64,000 bases of DNA from Lactobacillus agrestimuris (lineage in GTDB: Bacteria > Bacillota > Bacilli > Lactobacillales > Lactobacillaceae). Positions 48,388 to 57,775 of this stretch are shown here, piece by piece (the first letter of the stretch is position 1; every line of letters begins with the position of its first letter). Both the position numbers and the translations under genes were made by a program. The notes beneath the pieces were generated by a model. It ran no database searches. It saw nothing but the letters and a program-made list of their open reading frames with translations, and was not told the DNA's origin. Location of the stretch: the NCBI RefSeq assembly GCF_943193025.1, contig NZ_CALPCQ010000006.1, positions 1 through 64,000 of the forward strand, given 5' to 3'.

Positions 48388-49692
48388 TTAATTATCTTCA
48401 ACTGGATCCATTATACCAGGTTCATCAGGATCATCTTTAAATGAAACATCTGCACCTAACTTGCGTAATTTCTGCTCAATTCGGTCGTATCCACGTAAAA
48501 TATTACCGGCCTTATCAATAATGGTTGTGCCATCTGCCATTAATCCAGCAATCATTAAACAAGCCCCCGCTCTAATTTCACCTGCAGTTACTTCTGCACC
48601 ATGAAATTCAGCAGTTGGATGAGCCATAATAATATTATCTTGAACTTGGATATTTGCGCCCATCTTTTGAAGTTCAGCAATATGACCAATTCGCTTAGGA
48701 TAGATATTATCAATTACAACACCTTCACCAGTCTTAGCTGTTAGAAGAAGTGGAGTAATTGGTTGTTGCAAATCAGTCGCAAAACCCGGATAAACATCGG
48801 TTCTAACTTGAACCATCTTAAGATCTCCTGCTGGATAAACAAAGAGTGAATCTTCATCAGCATCGATCACAACACCCATTTCTTCAACCTTAGCTAAATA
48901 TGAATCAAGGTGTTCTTCAATGATATTATGAATTCGAATTCCATTACCGATGCAGGCAGCTATTGAAATATAAGTACCTGCCTCAATACGATCAGGAATA
49001 ATTGTATGCGGAATTTGTGCTCTAAGCTCTTCAACGCCCTCAATTCGAATGGTATCAGTTCCAGCACCACGAATTACTGCACCCATGTTGTTTAAGAAAG
49101 TAGCCAAATCAATAATTTCTGGCTCCTTTGCCGCATTTTCAATAATTGTCTGACCTTTAGCAGTTACACTGGCCATAATTATATTCATCGTTGCCCCAAC
49201 AGACGGCATTTTAAGATGAATTTTTGCTCCATGTAAACCATCTTCTGGAGCGGTAATTATAATTTGGTCATCTTCATTTTTTACACAAGCGCCCAAGGCT
49301 TCAAAGCCTTTAATATGTTGATCGATGGGACGTGGGCCAATATCGTCCCCTCCTGGAAAACCTACAATTGCCTTACCAAAACGGCCAAGAAGCGCACCCA
49401 TAAAGTAATATGACGCACGTAAACTCTTGATTTTACCTGCTGGTAAAGGACTCATTCGAATATCTTTTGGATCGATCTTTAATGTGGTTTCTTTAAAATC
49501 ACAATGCACATCCATTTCTGCCAATAAATCCATTAAATTATCGACATCTGCAATTCTTGGAACACCTTCTAAAGTTACAGTGGTTCTTGACAAAATTGAA
49601 GCCGGAATAAGTGCAACAGTGGAGTTCTTAGCTCCACCAATCCAAACATCGCCTTGCAATGGTTTTCCACCATGAATTATCATCTGCTTCAT
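48388..49692 (-). CDS. murA: UDP-GlcNAc 1-carboxyvinyltransferase with Asp at the fosfomycin site
   Basis: A 434-residue EPT-fold enzyme of the first committed peptidoglycan step. The N-terminal Lys/Asn (GGAKNST) and the RPIDQHIKGFEALGA segment are typical of MurA. At the position of the catalytic/fosfomycin-binding Cys (PGGCAIG in other MurAs) this protein has PGGDDIG (Asp116). Known MurAs with Asp here (Mycobacterium, engineered C115D) stay active but resist fosfomycin. The ATG at 49692 is 13 nt from AAAGGA; a TTG at 49722 gives ten more residues. Firmicutes often have two MurA copies; the other is not in this window. Confidence 0.93.
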   Translation of the reverse strand: MKQMIIHGGKPLQGDVWIGGAKNSTVALIPASILSRTTVTLEGVPRIADVDNLMDLLAEMDVHCDFKETTLKIDPKDIRMSPLPAGKIKSLRASYYFMGALLGRFGKAIVGFPGGDDIGPRPIDQHIKGFEALGACVKNEDDQIIITAPEDGLHGAKIHLKMPSVGATMNIIMASVTAKGQTIIENAAKEPEIIDLATFLNNMGAVIRGAGTDTIRIEGVEELRAQIPHTIIPDRIEAGTYISIAACIGNGIRIHNIIEEHLDSYLAKVEEMGVVIDADEDSLFVYPAGDLKMVQVRTDVYPGFATDLQQPITPLLLTAKTGEGVVIDNIYPKRIGHIAELQKMGANIQVQDNIIMAHPTAEFHGAEVTAGEIRAGACLMIAGLMADGTTIIDKAGNILRGYDRIEQKLRKLGADVSFKDDPDEPGIMDPVEDN

Positions 49693-49759
49693 TGGCGAAA
49701 ACAAATCCTTTTCTACTTTCAATAATCATAATAATGTTAAAGGATATTGCAAAAAAAAA

Positions 49760-49786
49760 CAAGAGCTGAGACCTGCTCAACTCTTG
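49760..49786 (-). terminator. pyrG terminator
   Basis: CAAGAGTTGAG and CTCAGCTCTTG (minus strand) with a long T-run, about 30 nt after pyrG. Confidence 0.92.
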
Positions 49787-49817
49787 AAATTTTAGAATTT
49801 TGTATATTCAAACTGTA

Positions 49818-51437
49818 CTAGAATTCTTCAGCAGGTAAACCGCTGGCAGCACCGATAAATGCCTTAAACAATCCTTCTGGACGTTGTGGACGGCTTAAGA
49901 ATTCTGGGTGGTATTGTGCAGCAATAAAGAATTTCTTATCTGGAATTTCAATAATTTCGACAAGGTGATTATCTGGAGAAACACCACTGAAGACCATACC
50001 GGCCTTTTCAAATGCTTCACGATATTCGTTGTTAAATTCGAAACGATGTCTATGACGTTCTTGAATTACATCTTGATCATCATATGCTTCTCTAGTCTTA
50101 GTACCCTTCTTAAGAGTAGCTGGGTAAAGACCTAAACGGAGAGTACCACCGATATTTTCTTCATCACGCTTATCAGCCATGATGTCGATAATGTTGTTCT
50201 TAGCATTTGGTTCTGCTTCAGTAGTATTTGCATCTTCTAAGTTCAAAACATCACGTGCAAATTCAACACTGGCCATTTGCATACCTAAACAGATACCAAG
50301 GAATGGAATATCGTTTTCACGAGCGTACTTAATTGCAGTAATCATTCCTTCAAGACCACGTGTACCAAAACCACCAGGAACGATTAAACCATCTGAGTCC
50401 TTCATAATTTCAGCAATGTTATCTTCAGTAATATCTTCTGCTTGAACCTTATCAACATCAATCTTAGTGTTGTAAAGGTAACCAGCATGTTGAAGTGCAT
50501 CAGTTACTGAGATGTATGCATCTTCAAGTTCAACGTACTTACCCACTAAAGTAATCTTAGTGTGATGCTTCAAGTTCTTAGCACGTTCATCAAGCTTGGT
50601 CCAAGCTTCCATGTTAGCTTCTGGAAGTGGGCTGTCAAGATGCAAGAATTCACAAACCTTTTGATCCATGCCTTGTGCTTGGAATGCAAGTGGCAAGTCA
50701 AAAAGACTTGGTGCATCAATTGATTCAATGATTCTTTCTACTGGAACATCAGTAAAAGTTGAAATCTTATTCTTTAAGTTTTGACCAACTGGCTTTTCAG
50801 CACGAAGAACAAGCATGTTTGGTTGAATACCAATACTTCTAAGTTCTGCAACTGAGTGTTGAGTTGGTTTAGTCTTCATTTCTTTAGCGGCATGAAGATA
50901 TGGTACTAAAGTACAGTGAATGTACATTACATTTTCTTCACCGACTTCACGACGCATTTGACGGATAGCTTCCATGAATGGGGTTGACTCCATATCACCT
51001 ACAGTACCACCGATTTCTGAAATAATTACATCTGAATCAGTAGTAAGAGCTGCACGCATGATCTTCTTCTTAATCATGTCAGTGATATGAGGAATTACTT
51101 GAACAGTAGCTCCGTTGTAATCTCCGCGACGTTCCTTTTCAAGAACTTCTTGATAAATTTTACCAGTAGTAACGTTTGAATACTTACTGGTTCTAACGTC
51201 AACAATTCTTTCGTAGTGACCTAAGTCAAGGTCAGCTTCAGTACCATCATCTGTTACATAAACTTCACCGTGTTGGTAAGGACTCATTGTACCTGGATCG
51301 ATGTTAATGTATGGATCAAACTTTTGCATAGTAACTTTTAATCCACGATTCTTAAGTAAGCGTCCTAAACTTGATGCAGTGATTCCTTTACCAAGTGAAG
51401 ATACGACACCACCTGTAACAAAAATATACTTTGTCAT
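49818..51437 (-). CDS. pyrG: CTP synthase
   Basis: A 539-residue enzyme making CTP from UTP with glutamine. The synthetase domain begins [17 protein letters not shown] and the amidotransferase domain has its Cys in GICLGMQ. The length is normal. Between rpoE and pyrG a promoter starting at GGGC and an attenuator indicate regulation by CTP. murA follows on the same strand after a terminator. Confidence 0.98.
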   Translation of the reverse strand: MTKYIFVTGGVVSSLGKGITASSLGRLLKNRGLKVTMQKFDPYINIDPGTMSPYQHGEVYVTDDGTEADLDLGHYERIVDVRTSKYSNVTTGKIYQEVLEKERRGDYNGATVQVIPHITDMIKKKIMRAALTTDSDVIISEIGGTVGDMESTPFMEAIRQMRREVGEENVMYIHCTLVPYLHAAKEMKTKPTQHSVAELRSIGIQPNMLVLRAEKPVGQNLKNKISTFTDVPVERIIESIDAPSLFDLPLAFQAQGMDQKVCEFLHLDSPLPEANMEAWTKLDERAKNLKHHTKITLVGKYVELEDAYISVTDALQHAGYLYNTKIDVDKVQAEDITEDNIAEIMKDSDGLIVPGGFGTRGLEGMITAIKYARENDIPFLGICLGMQMASVEFARDVLNLEDANTTEAEPNAKNNIIDIMADKRDEENIGGTLRLGLYPATLKKGTKTREAYDDQDVIQERHRHRFEFNNEYREAFEKAGMVFSGVSPDNHLVEIIEIPDKKFFIAAQYHPEFLSRPQRPEGLFKAFIGAASGLPAEEF

Positions 51438-51480
51438 TTACCCGCTTCTCCTTTAATAATGTTGTTTCTACCAATAAAAC

Positions 51481-51507
51481 AAAAAAAGCTCCCTTAAGTT
51501 GGGAGCT
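51481..51507 (-). terminator. pyrG leader attenuator
   Basis: AGCTCCC and GGGAGCT with a 7-nt loop and a T-run on the minus strand, between the pyrG start site and gene. The 5' arm contains the CUCCC that added G residues could pair with, as in the known pyrG attenuators of Bacillus and Lactococcus. Confidence 0.88.
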
Positions 51508-51525
51508 AAACGCACATAGGGTGCC

Positions 51526-51562
51526 CAAGAAAAATACTATCTGCTTTTTTAAAATAAGTCAA
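51526..51562 (-). promoter_or_regulatory. pyrG promoter with GGGC start
   Basis: Minus strand TTGACT (51557-51562), 17-nt spacer, TAGTAT (51534-51539), 7 nt, then GGGC beginning at 51526. The GGGC start is the hallmark of CTP-sensed reiterative transcription. Confidence 0.85.
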
Positions 51563-51567
51563 GCAAA

Positions 51568-52125
51568 TTAATTTTCTTCATCGTCGTCATCATCATTTAA
51601 TTGTGATAATTGACCTTCGATTCCATCTGGTAAACTGTCATCAGCATCGTCATTATCTTCATCGTAATCTGAATCATCATCGTTGTAATCATCAGAATCT
51701 TCATCTTCTGCAGTTGCATCAAGATCTTCATCTTCTGGATCATCGTTATCGTAGTCGATGATGTCATCACTACCAGTTGCTGAAGCAAGAAAGGCATTAA
51801 CCTTCTTATGGTGCTTTCTTGTTGATTCTTCGTCTTCATCTTCTGGGTGGTTAACTTCTTCATCAACTGATTCATATGGGAACCATGAACGAAGTGCCCA
51901 TACATTTTCACCCATAGAAATGAATTCACCATCAGTGTTCATATCAGTATAAAATTGTGGCAAACGATCACGAATTTCTTCGTCACTCTTGTTCAAATAT
52001 CTTTGAACTTCATTAACAATATCAGCGAAAGCCATTCTCTTGCCTTTGTCTTCCAAAATTGCGCGAGCAACTTCGATCATTGACAATTCATCGCGGTTTT
52101 TATTTACAAACTTGTCTAATCCCAC
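51568..52125 (-). CDS. rpoE: RNA polymerase delta subunit
   Basis: A 185-residue Gram-positive RNA polymerase subunit that speeds recycling and transcription selectivity. The folded N-terminal domain (about 1-90) is followed by an intrinsically disordered Asp/Glu-rich tail (about 90-185) with near-continuous acidic runs. The start is GTG, with GAGAGGA 9 nt upstream. The rpoE-pyrG order is conserved in Firmicutes. Confidence 0.95.
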   Translation of the reverse strand: MGLDKFVNKNRDELSMIEVARAILEDKGKRMAFADIVNEVQRYLNKSDEEIRDRLPQFYTDMNTDGEFISMGENVWALRSWFPYESVDEEVNHPEDEDEESTRKHHKKVNAFLASATGSDDIIDYDNDDPEDEDLDATAEDEDSDDYNDDDSDYDEDNDDADDSLPDGIEGQLSQLNDDDDDEEN

Positions 52126-52172
52126 AGTTGTACGTCCTCTCTTTTACCAATCTTTACTATTTTACTAGGCGT

Positions 52173-52577
52173 TTAAGTAAAAATCAACGTGACTGTATAG
52201 TTACCTATTAAGTATAGACCACTAAACAGGTCATATTCAACATGAAGTTTCTTAAAGTGGCCATTTTGTTCATCGTATTCCAATGTTTTCGTAACACTTT
52301 CAAAGTCCATTTGCCTTCCGGTTACAACATAACGGCAATCTTTTCTTTTATCTACATTAAATTTCATAAGTGAGTAGTTATTGCTATCTACTCCTCTTCT
52401 AATGATAAGCTCATTGCCCTTCAGCAGCATTTTAACAGGGATTTCACCATTTTCCAAGTATGAAATTCGGATAGTTTCCCCATCAATTTTTACTTCGCCT
52501 TCTACCTGCTGATTGAAAGTTTCGCTATCGTCTTCTTGGACTATTTTACTAGTTAAATCTATATTTACTTTAGTCAT
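52173..52577 (-). CDS. ywiB: DUF1934/YwiB-like beta-barrel protein
   Basis: A 134-residue soluble protein of the DUF1934 (YwiB) family, a lipocalin-like beta barrel without signal peptide. Alternating strands with VKIDGETIRISYLE and a C-terminal LIGNYTVTLIFT fit the family. Function is unknown. It is divergent from the HD hydrolase, an arrangement found in other lactobacilli. Confidence 0.82.
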   Translation of the reverse strand: MTKVNIDLTSKIVQEDDSETFNQQVEGEVKIDGETIRISYLENGEIPVKMLLKGNELIIRRGVDSNNYSLMKFNVDKRKDCRYVVTGRQMDFESVTKTLEYDEQNGHFKKLHVEYDLFSGLYLIGNYTVTLIFT

Positions 52578-52668
52578 ATTCTCGCCTTATTTGCTATAAT
52601 CTAAGTAGTTATACTATATTTTAATCTATATTTACTAAAAAATTAACAATTCAGTTCGAGGAATTTTT

Positions 52669-54030
52669 ATGCCACGTTTTCAAAGTGAAAAATTAAAAGA
52701 TGAAGTTGTATTACGTGACCCTGTTCATGAATACATCCATATTGAAGATAAAGTTATTTTTGACATCTTAAAATCAAAAGAATTTCAAAGAATGCGCCGA
52801 ATTAAGCAACTAGGTCCTATTAGCTATGTTTTTCCTGGCGCAACTCATACTAGATTTGAACATAATTTAGGCGTTTATGAGCTTACCAGAAGAATTTGTG
52901 ATATCTTTGCAAAAAAATACCCTTCTAAGAAGCCAGGAGACGGCCTCTGGGACGATAATAATCGCTTGCTGGTAGAATGTGCCGGCCTGTTACATGATAT
53001 TGGTCATGGGCCTTATTCGCACACCTTTGAGCATTTGTTTGATACTAACCATGAAAAAATTGGTCAACAAATCATTACCAATCCTCATACAGAAATCAAT
53101 CAGGCTTTAAAACAAGTTTCACCCAATTTCCCTGATCTTGTAGCTAGTGTAATTGCTAAAACTTACCCTAACCCTCAAGTAGTCAAAATGATTTCTAGTC
53201 AAGCTGACGCCGATAGAATGGATTACTTGCAAAGAGACGCTTACTTCACCGGTGTGACTTATGGTCAATTTGATCTATCACGAGTTCTGCGTGTAATTCG
53301 CCCATACGCTGACGGAATTTGCTTCAACAATAACGGAATGCATGCTGTAGAAGATTATGTTGTCTCTCGCTATCAAATGTATCAACAAGTATACTTCCAC
53401 CGCGTCGGTCGGTCAATGGAAGTGATTCTTCACCACTTGCTTCAAAGAGCCAAAGATGTCTATCAAGAAGGTCAATTGCCAGTTACACCAGAACTGGCCA
53501 AATTCTTAGAAGGTAACTGGACTTTAGAAGACTATCTTAAGCTTGATGATGGAGTAATGGAAACTAACTTCTCAATGTGGACTAATTCTAATGATCCAAT
53601 CTTGACTGATCTATGCAAGCGATACTTATTCAGAAAGCCACTTGCTAGTGTAAAAATCAACGAAGAAACCAAGAATCTTTTACCTAAATTACGAGACTTA
53701 ATTAATCAAGCAGGATTCGATCCACATTATTATACTGATACAAACTCTGCCTTTGATGAACCTTACGATGCTTATAAACCATCTGGTAAAAATGCTAATA
53801 GTCAGATTGAAATTATGCAAGATGATGGTACATTAATCGAACTCTCAGAGCTTAGTCCATTAGTCAGAGCTCTTAACGGTACTTTCCAAGGAGACGAAAG
53901 ATTCTTTTTCCCAAAGGTTATGCTTTCTAATAGTTCTGAACCACAAATCTTTGATCCATTCTATCAAGACTTTCAAAAATATATCCGCAATGGTGAGTTG
54001 AGATATTTAAGAAAACCCAGAAAAAAATAG
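52669..54030 (+). CDS. HD-domain phosphohydrolase, YwfO type
   Basis: A 453-residue metal-dependent hydrolase related to dGTP triphosphohydrolases. The metal ligands are in HTRFEHNLGVY and LLHDIGHGPYSHTFEH, and the DADRMDYLQRD motif is present. YwfO-like homologues cleave nucleoside triphosphates; the preferred substrate is not certain from sequence. CGAGGA lies before the ATG. A compact terminator follows. Confidence 0.9.
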   Translation: MPRFQSEKLKDEVVLRDPVHEYIHIEDKVIFDILKSKEFQRMRRIKQLGPISYVFPGATHTRFEHNLGVYELTRRICDIFAKKYPSKKPGDGLWDDNNRLLVECAGLLHDIGHGPYSHTFEHLFDTNHEKIGQQIITNPHTEINQALKQVSPNFPDLVASVIAKTYPNPQVVKMISSQADADRMDYLQRDAYFTGVTYGQFDLSRVLRVIRPYADGICFNNNGMHAVEDYVVSRYQMYQQVYFHRVGRSMEVILHHLLQRAKDVYQEGQLPVTPELAKFLEGNWTLEDYLKLDDGVMETNFSMWTNSNDPILTDLCKRYLFRKPLASVKINEETKNLLPKLRDLINQAGFDPHYYTDTNSAFDEPYDAYKPSGKNANSQIEIMQDDGTLIELSELSPLVRALNGTFQGDERFFFPKVMLSNSSEPQIFDPFYQDFQKYIRNGELRYLRKPRKK

Positions 54031-54039
54031 TAAAAATAA

Positions 54040-54063
54040 AAAGGCTGCTTAGCAGCCTTTTTT
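54040..54063. terminator. Bidirectional terminator
   Basis: AAAGGCTGCT and AGCAGCCTTT form a perfect 10-bp stem with very small loop, between the convergent HD hydrolase and prs genes. Confidence 0.92.
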
Positions 54064-54075
54064 ACTTTTACTTAA

Positions 54076-55053
54076 TTATTTAACTTCGTTCTTTTCTTCA
54101 TAACGAGTATTGAAGAGTGGACTCAAAGCTTTGTGTTGTTGGATAAGCTTGATTGCATCCCCCATAAGCGGACCAACGGAAACAATTACTGCCTTATCTA
54201 ACTTCTTATCTTCTGGTTGATTGATTGAATCAGTTAAAACAAGCTTCTTAATTACTGAATCATTTAATCTCTTAACTGCAGGACCAGAAAGAACTGCATG
54301 AGTTGCTGAAGCGTAAACTTCAGTAGCACCAGCGTCAATTAATGCTTGAGCAGCTAAAGTAATAGTACCAGCAGTATCAATCATATCATCAATAATGATT
54401 GCACGCTTACCCTTAACGTTACCAATGATGTTCATAACTTCGGCAACATTTGCTCTAGGACGACGTTTATCAACAATAGCAATACCAGTACCTAAGAATT
54501 CAGCAAGCTTTCTTGCACGAGTTACACCACCATGGTCTGGTGATACAACGACTGCATCTTTTTCTAAATCGTGACGCAAGAAGTAATCTGCAAGAAGTGG
54601 TGCACCCATCAAATTATCAACAGGAATATCAAAGAATCCTTGAATTTGTGGTGCGTGTAAGTCAAGTGAAAGTACACGATCGGCACCAGCAACTTGAAGC
54701 ATATCTGCAACTAACTTGGCAGTGATTGGTTCACGTGCACGAGTCTTACGATCTTGACGAGCATAGCCATAGTAAGGCATTACAATATTAATGCTACGGG
54801 CACTAGCGCGGCGAACAGCATCAATCATAATTAATAGCTCCATCAAGTTATCATTTACTGGTTCACTGGTTGATTGAATTAAGTAAACATCTTTACCACG
54901 AACTGATTCATCAATATTAATTTGAATTTCACCATCACTGAAACGTTCTACACTAGATTTACTTAGTGGAACACCAACACGTTCAGCAATCTTTTGTGCT
55001 AATGGCACATTAGAATTAAGGGCAAAAATCATTAAATCGTCTTTATAAGACAT
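54076..55053 (-). CDS. prs: Ribose-phosphate pyrophosphokinase
   Basis: A 325-residue enzyme making PRPP from ribose-5-phosphate and ATP, feeding purine, pyrimidine, His and Trp synthesis. The ATP region FSDGEIQI and the PRPP motif [14 protein letters not shown] are intact, as is the flexible loop [14 protein letters not shown]. The ATG at 55053 is preceded by GGAGGAAA; an ATG four codons upstream is rejected. In Bacillus prs follows glmU directly; here three SLAP genes lie between them. Confidence 0.98.
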   Translation of the reverse strand: MSYKDDLMIFALNSNVPLAQKIAERVGVPLSKSSVERFSDGEIQINIDESVRGKDVYLIQSTSEPVNDNLMELLIMIDAVRRASARSINIVMPYYGYARQDRKTRAREPITAKLVADMLQVAGADRVLSLDLHAPQIQGFFDIPVDNLMGAPLLADYFLRHDLEKDAVVVSPDHGGVTRARKLAEFLGTGIAIVDKRRPRANVAEVMNIIGNVKGKRAIIIDDMIDTAGTITLAAQALIDAGATEVYASATHAVLSGPAVKRLNDSVIKKLVLTDSINQPEDKKLDKAVIVSVGPLMGDAIKLIQQHKALSPLFNTRYEEKNEVK

Positions 55054-55171
55054 AGTTTCCTCCATAAAAATATGCTAACAACTACTATTTTAGCAAAAGT
55101 TAAACAAAAATAAATCCATATAGGATAAAAATTAGGCTTTTGTAATAATGTTTTTACTTGTTTAGACAACA

Positions 55172-55203
55172 AAAAAGCATTATCACTCAGATAATGCTTT
55201 TTT
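55172..55203 (-). terminator. Terminator of large SLAP gene
   Basis: AAAAGCATTATC and GATAATGCTTTT arms with a 5-nt loop and T-runs, directly after the SLAP gene at 55208. Confidence 0.93.
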
Positions 55204-55207
55204 ATTA

Positions 55208-56839
55208 TTAATTATTTGTAACTACAGATAAATTATTAGTAGTTGTGTTAGCGTCTGTAGTAGTGGTAGTTGGTTGACTTGATGTAGTTGTTGAAGCAAC
55301 ACCATTTAATGCAGCCTCTGCCTTAGTTAAGTTATCAAGAGCATTCTTAACATCCTTAACAGTAGCAGTTGATGAATTTGCTGTATTCTTAGCACTTGAT
55401 AATGCATTATCATATGCAATCTTCAAATCAAGTGATGCGTTAGTATATTTAACATCATTTTGAACGCTAGCAGCCTTGGCAATTTCAGCATTTAATTGTG
55501 CCTTATCGCTTGCAGTAGCAACAGTTACAGCATCCTTCGCATCTTGAGCAGTGTTGTTAACGTTAAGTGGTTTACCAGTTAATGTATCAACATCTTCAAA
55601 TAAGATGTAACCAGCTGGATCACTAGCTAAACGGTAGAATTCAAGCGCCTTATTTTGTGAAGGAACCCAAATGTAAGTTAATTCGGTTACACGAACTTTA
55701 TGTCCAGCGGCAAACTTGTTACTTGTACTTTGAACACCTTTATTGTTGTAAGTGTAAGTATCTCGTTTCAAAGTAATAACAGTTTCACTATCACTTGCAG
55801 TACCGCCATCAATTGTAGGAGCATCGAAGTCTGGATCTTCGATCAAAGCTGGACCTTGAACAACCGCTGCATTAACAGCCTTAATCCATTGACCCTCACC
55901 AATTTGGTAGTACCATTTACCAGAAATTTGCTTAGCAGCTAAAGCTTGGTATTGACCACCCTTTGAAAGCTTCATTCCGCTATCTACAGCATCACCGCTT
56001 TCATCATAAACGATTGAGTTCTTAACCAACTTAATGTAAGTATCTTCTACTTCTGGAGTATTATCGACCTTCTTAGCATTTGCTGATTTTACATATTGAC
56101 CATTACCAAGGTAAAGGTAGTTCTTACCCTTGATCTTCTTAGTGCTGTAATAGTGGATAATTGAGTTCTTTGATAAAGTACCAGCTGACTTAATACGCTT
56201 ACCATTCTTGTCGTACACGTATGCGTTGTGAATCAACTTAGTTTCAGTTGTCTTAGCCTTCTTAGTTGACTTCTTAGTGGTAGTCTTTTTCTTAGTAGTA
56301 GTCTTCTTTGAACTGGTACTTTTTTTCGATTTTGTAGTCTTGGTTGTTTTAGACTTAGTAGTCTTCTTGCTTGTCTTTGGCATTTCAACCTTGCTTGACT
56401 TAAAGTCTTTGTTCTTCTTACCATTGATGGTTGCAATGTCTGAAGCCTTAATATAGTTACCATTACCAATGCTGTAGTAAAGATCTCCATCAATAGTCTT
56501 AGTACCAAAAGCATTCAACTTGGCAGTTTTACCAAGTACTGGCATTGTTTCACCATTATATTTATAGTTCTTGTTTGTCTTACCACTTTCAAGGTAAACA
56601 TATGAATTGTTACCTAAAACAATGGCATCACCTTGAGCGGCCTTACTCTTTGAACTGCTGGTTTTCTTAGTTGTCTTACTGTTTTTTGAAGACTTAGTAG
56701 TCTTTGTATTAGTCTTCTTGCTTGTCTTCTTAGAATCAGCTGCCATAACTGTATTAGTGCTTTGAACGGCAGTAACTACAGGAGAAATTCCCATTAAAGC
56801 AGCAGCTGAAACCATAACCAACTTATGACTTAATTTCAT
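55208..56839 (-). CDS. Secreted SLAP-domain protein with FIVAR-like C-terminus
   Basis: A 543-residue exported protein. The ATG at 56839 gives a signal peptide (HKLVMVSAAALMGISPVV, cleavage near VMA-AD at 33). Four S-layer SLAP-type modules follow, each with a Tyr-rich strand and Lys (YVYLESGKTNKNY; AYVYDKNGKRI; SIVYDESGDAVD; DTYTYNNKGVQ), separated by low-complexity Lys/Thr/Ser linkers. The C-terminus (about 430-515) is a FIVAR-like three-helix region (YTNASLDLKIAYDNAL), then Thr/Asn-rich. SLAP modules bind teichoic or lipoteichoic acids, so it should be cell-wall attached. It has no LPXTG. Role on the surface is unknown. Confidence 0.82.
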   Translation of the reverse strand: MKLSHKLVMVSAAALMGISPVVTAVQSTNTVMAADSKKTSKKTNTKTTKSSKNSKTTKKTSSSKSKAAQGDAIVLGNNSYVYLESGKTNKNYKYNGETMPVLGKTAKLNAFGTKTIDGDLYYSIGNGNYIKASDIATINGKKNKDFKSSKVEMPKTSKKTTKSKTTKTTKSKKSTSSKKTTTKKKTTTKKSTKKAKTTETKLIHNAYVYDKNGKRIKSAGTLSKNSIIHYYSTKKIKGKNYLYLGNGQYVKSANAKKVDNTPEVEDTYIKLVKNSIVYDESGDAVDSGMKLSKGGQYQALAAKQISGKWYYQIGEGQWIKAVNAAVVQGPALIEDPDFDAPTIDGGTASDSETVITLKRDTYTYNNKGVQSTSNKFAAGHKVRVTELTYIWVPSQNKALEFYRLASDPAGYILFEDVDTLTGKPLNVNNTAQDAKDAVTVATASDKAQLNAEIAKAASVQNDVKYTNASLDLKIAYDNALSSAKNTANSSTATVKDVKNALDNLTKAEAALNGVASTTTSSQPTTTTTDANTTTNNLSVVTNN

Positions 56840-56954
56840 AAATAACCTCAACCTCATTAATTAAATAAACTTATCATTAATATTGTAAAACTAAAAGTAA
56901 TTAAAGCAATAATTAGTTCATATATCAATCTTTATTATTTTAACATCAAAAGAA

Positions 56955-56982
56955 AAAGCCACCTCAATTGAAGTGGTCTTTT
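56955..56982 (-). terminator. Terminator of middle SLAP gene
   Basis: CCAC-C-TCAA and TTGA-A-GTGG arms with T-rich tail on the minus strand, about 30 nt after the 57013 gene. Confidence 0.82.
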
Positions 56983-57012
56983 AACTTATAATTAAAGCTT
57001 ATGTAATATAGA

Positions 57013-57675
57013 TTATCTTTCTTTTACATTAGCAGCCTTAATGTAGTAGTGGTTTGGTTGCAAAGCATAGTACTTAACACCCTTAATAGTCTTAGTTCCT
57101 AAGCCGTTAATCTTTACGCCCTTACCGATAGTAGCATACTTCTTGCTACCCATGTATGTATCTACGGCTTTACCATTCTTATCATAAACTTGTGAAGCAC
57201 GAGTAGTTATAAGCTTAACTGGTTTATTTGACTTACTTGTACTTGAGGACTTAGTTGATGTTTTTTTACTACTTTCTTTCTTAGTAGTGGTCTTCTTTGT
57301 AGTCTTAGAACTTGACTTCTTGCTTGAAGAACTATTTTTAGAAGTTGAAACAATAGTTACCTTACCTTCAGTTGCTGAAGCTGGAATCCAATACTTAGCA
57401 TCGGTTTGAATACCGTAGTAAGTTTTGCCATTGATGGTTGTAACTAACCAAACAATGTATTTACCATTCTTGTAAGCTTTCTTATTAGTCTTCTTACCAT
57501 TCTTATCAACAAAGTACATAGTTTTAGTTACAGTAACTTTGTTTTTACCATTAGTTTTACTAATTTCACTAGCTGCTTGAACTGTATTTACATTGCTAGC
57601 TGCAAGACTAACTATTGGACTAACAGTCATAAGAGTAGCTGCAGAAAGGGTAATTAATTTACGACTTAATTTCAT
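57013..57675 (-). CDS. Secreted SLAP-domain protein
   Basis: A 220-residue exported protein with a signal peptide very like the neighbour (SRKLITLSAATLMTVSPIV, cleavage near VQA at 35). One SLAP-like module (about 45-105, MYFVDKNGKKTNKK) and a second (about 155-218, SQVYDKNGKAVD, ending HYYIKAANVKER) flank a Ser/Thr/Lys-rich linker. It lacks the FIVAR part. It is probably held in the wall by non-covalent binding. It arose by duplication within this trio. Confidence 0.8.
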   Translation of the reverse strand: MKLSRKLITLSAATLMTVSPIVSLAASNVNTVQAASEISKTNGKNKVTVTKTMYFVDKNGKKTNKKAYKNGKYIVWLVTTINGKTYYGIQTDAKYWIPASATEGKVTIVSTSKNSSSSKKSSSKTTKKTTTKKESSKKTSTKSSSTSKSNKPVKLITTRASQVYDKNGKAVDTYMGSKKYATIGKGVKINGLGTKTIKGVKYYALQPNHYYIKAANVKER

Positions 57676-57775
57676 TTTTATTTCCTCAACCTAAACATAA
57701 AATTTTAATATAAGTTACGATGATTATTGTAGACCATACAGTTGAATTTTGATTTAAGAAATTCTAAAAAAACCT

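Noticed and set aside
51597-51932. Open frames inside the rpoE acidic tail
   Set aside because: They are shadows caused by the repetitive Asp/Glu codons, with no start signals.
55208-57675. Low-complexity Lys/Thr repeats that resemble a repeat array
   Set aside because: They are in-frame linkers of secreted proteins, with irregular unit length; not CRISPR or a DNA repeat element.
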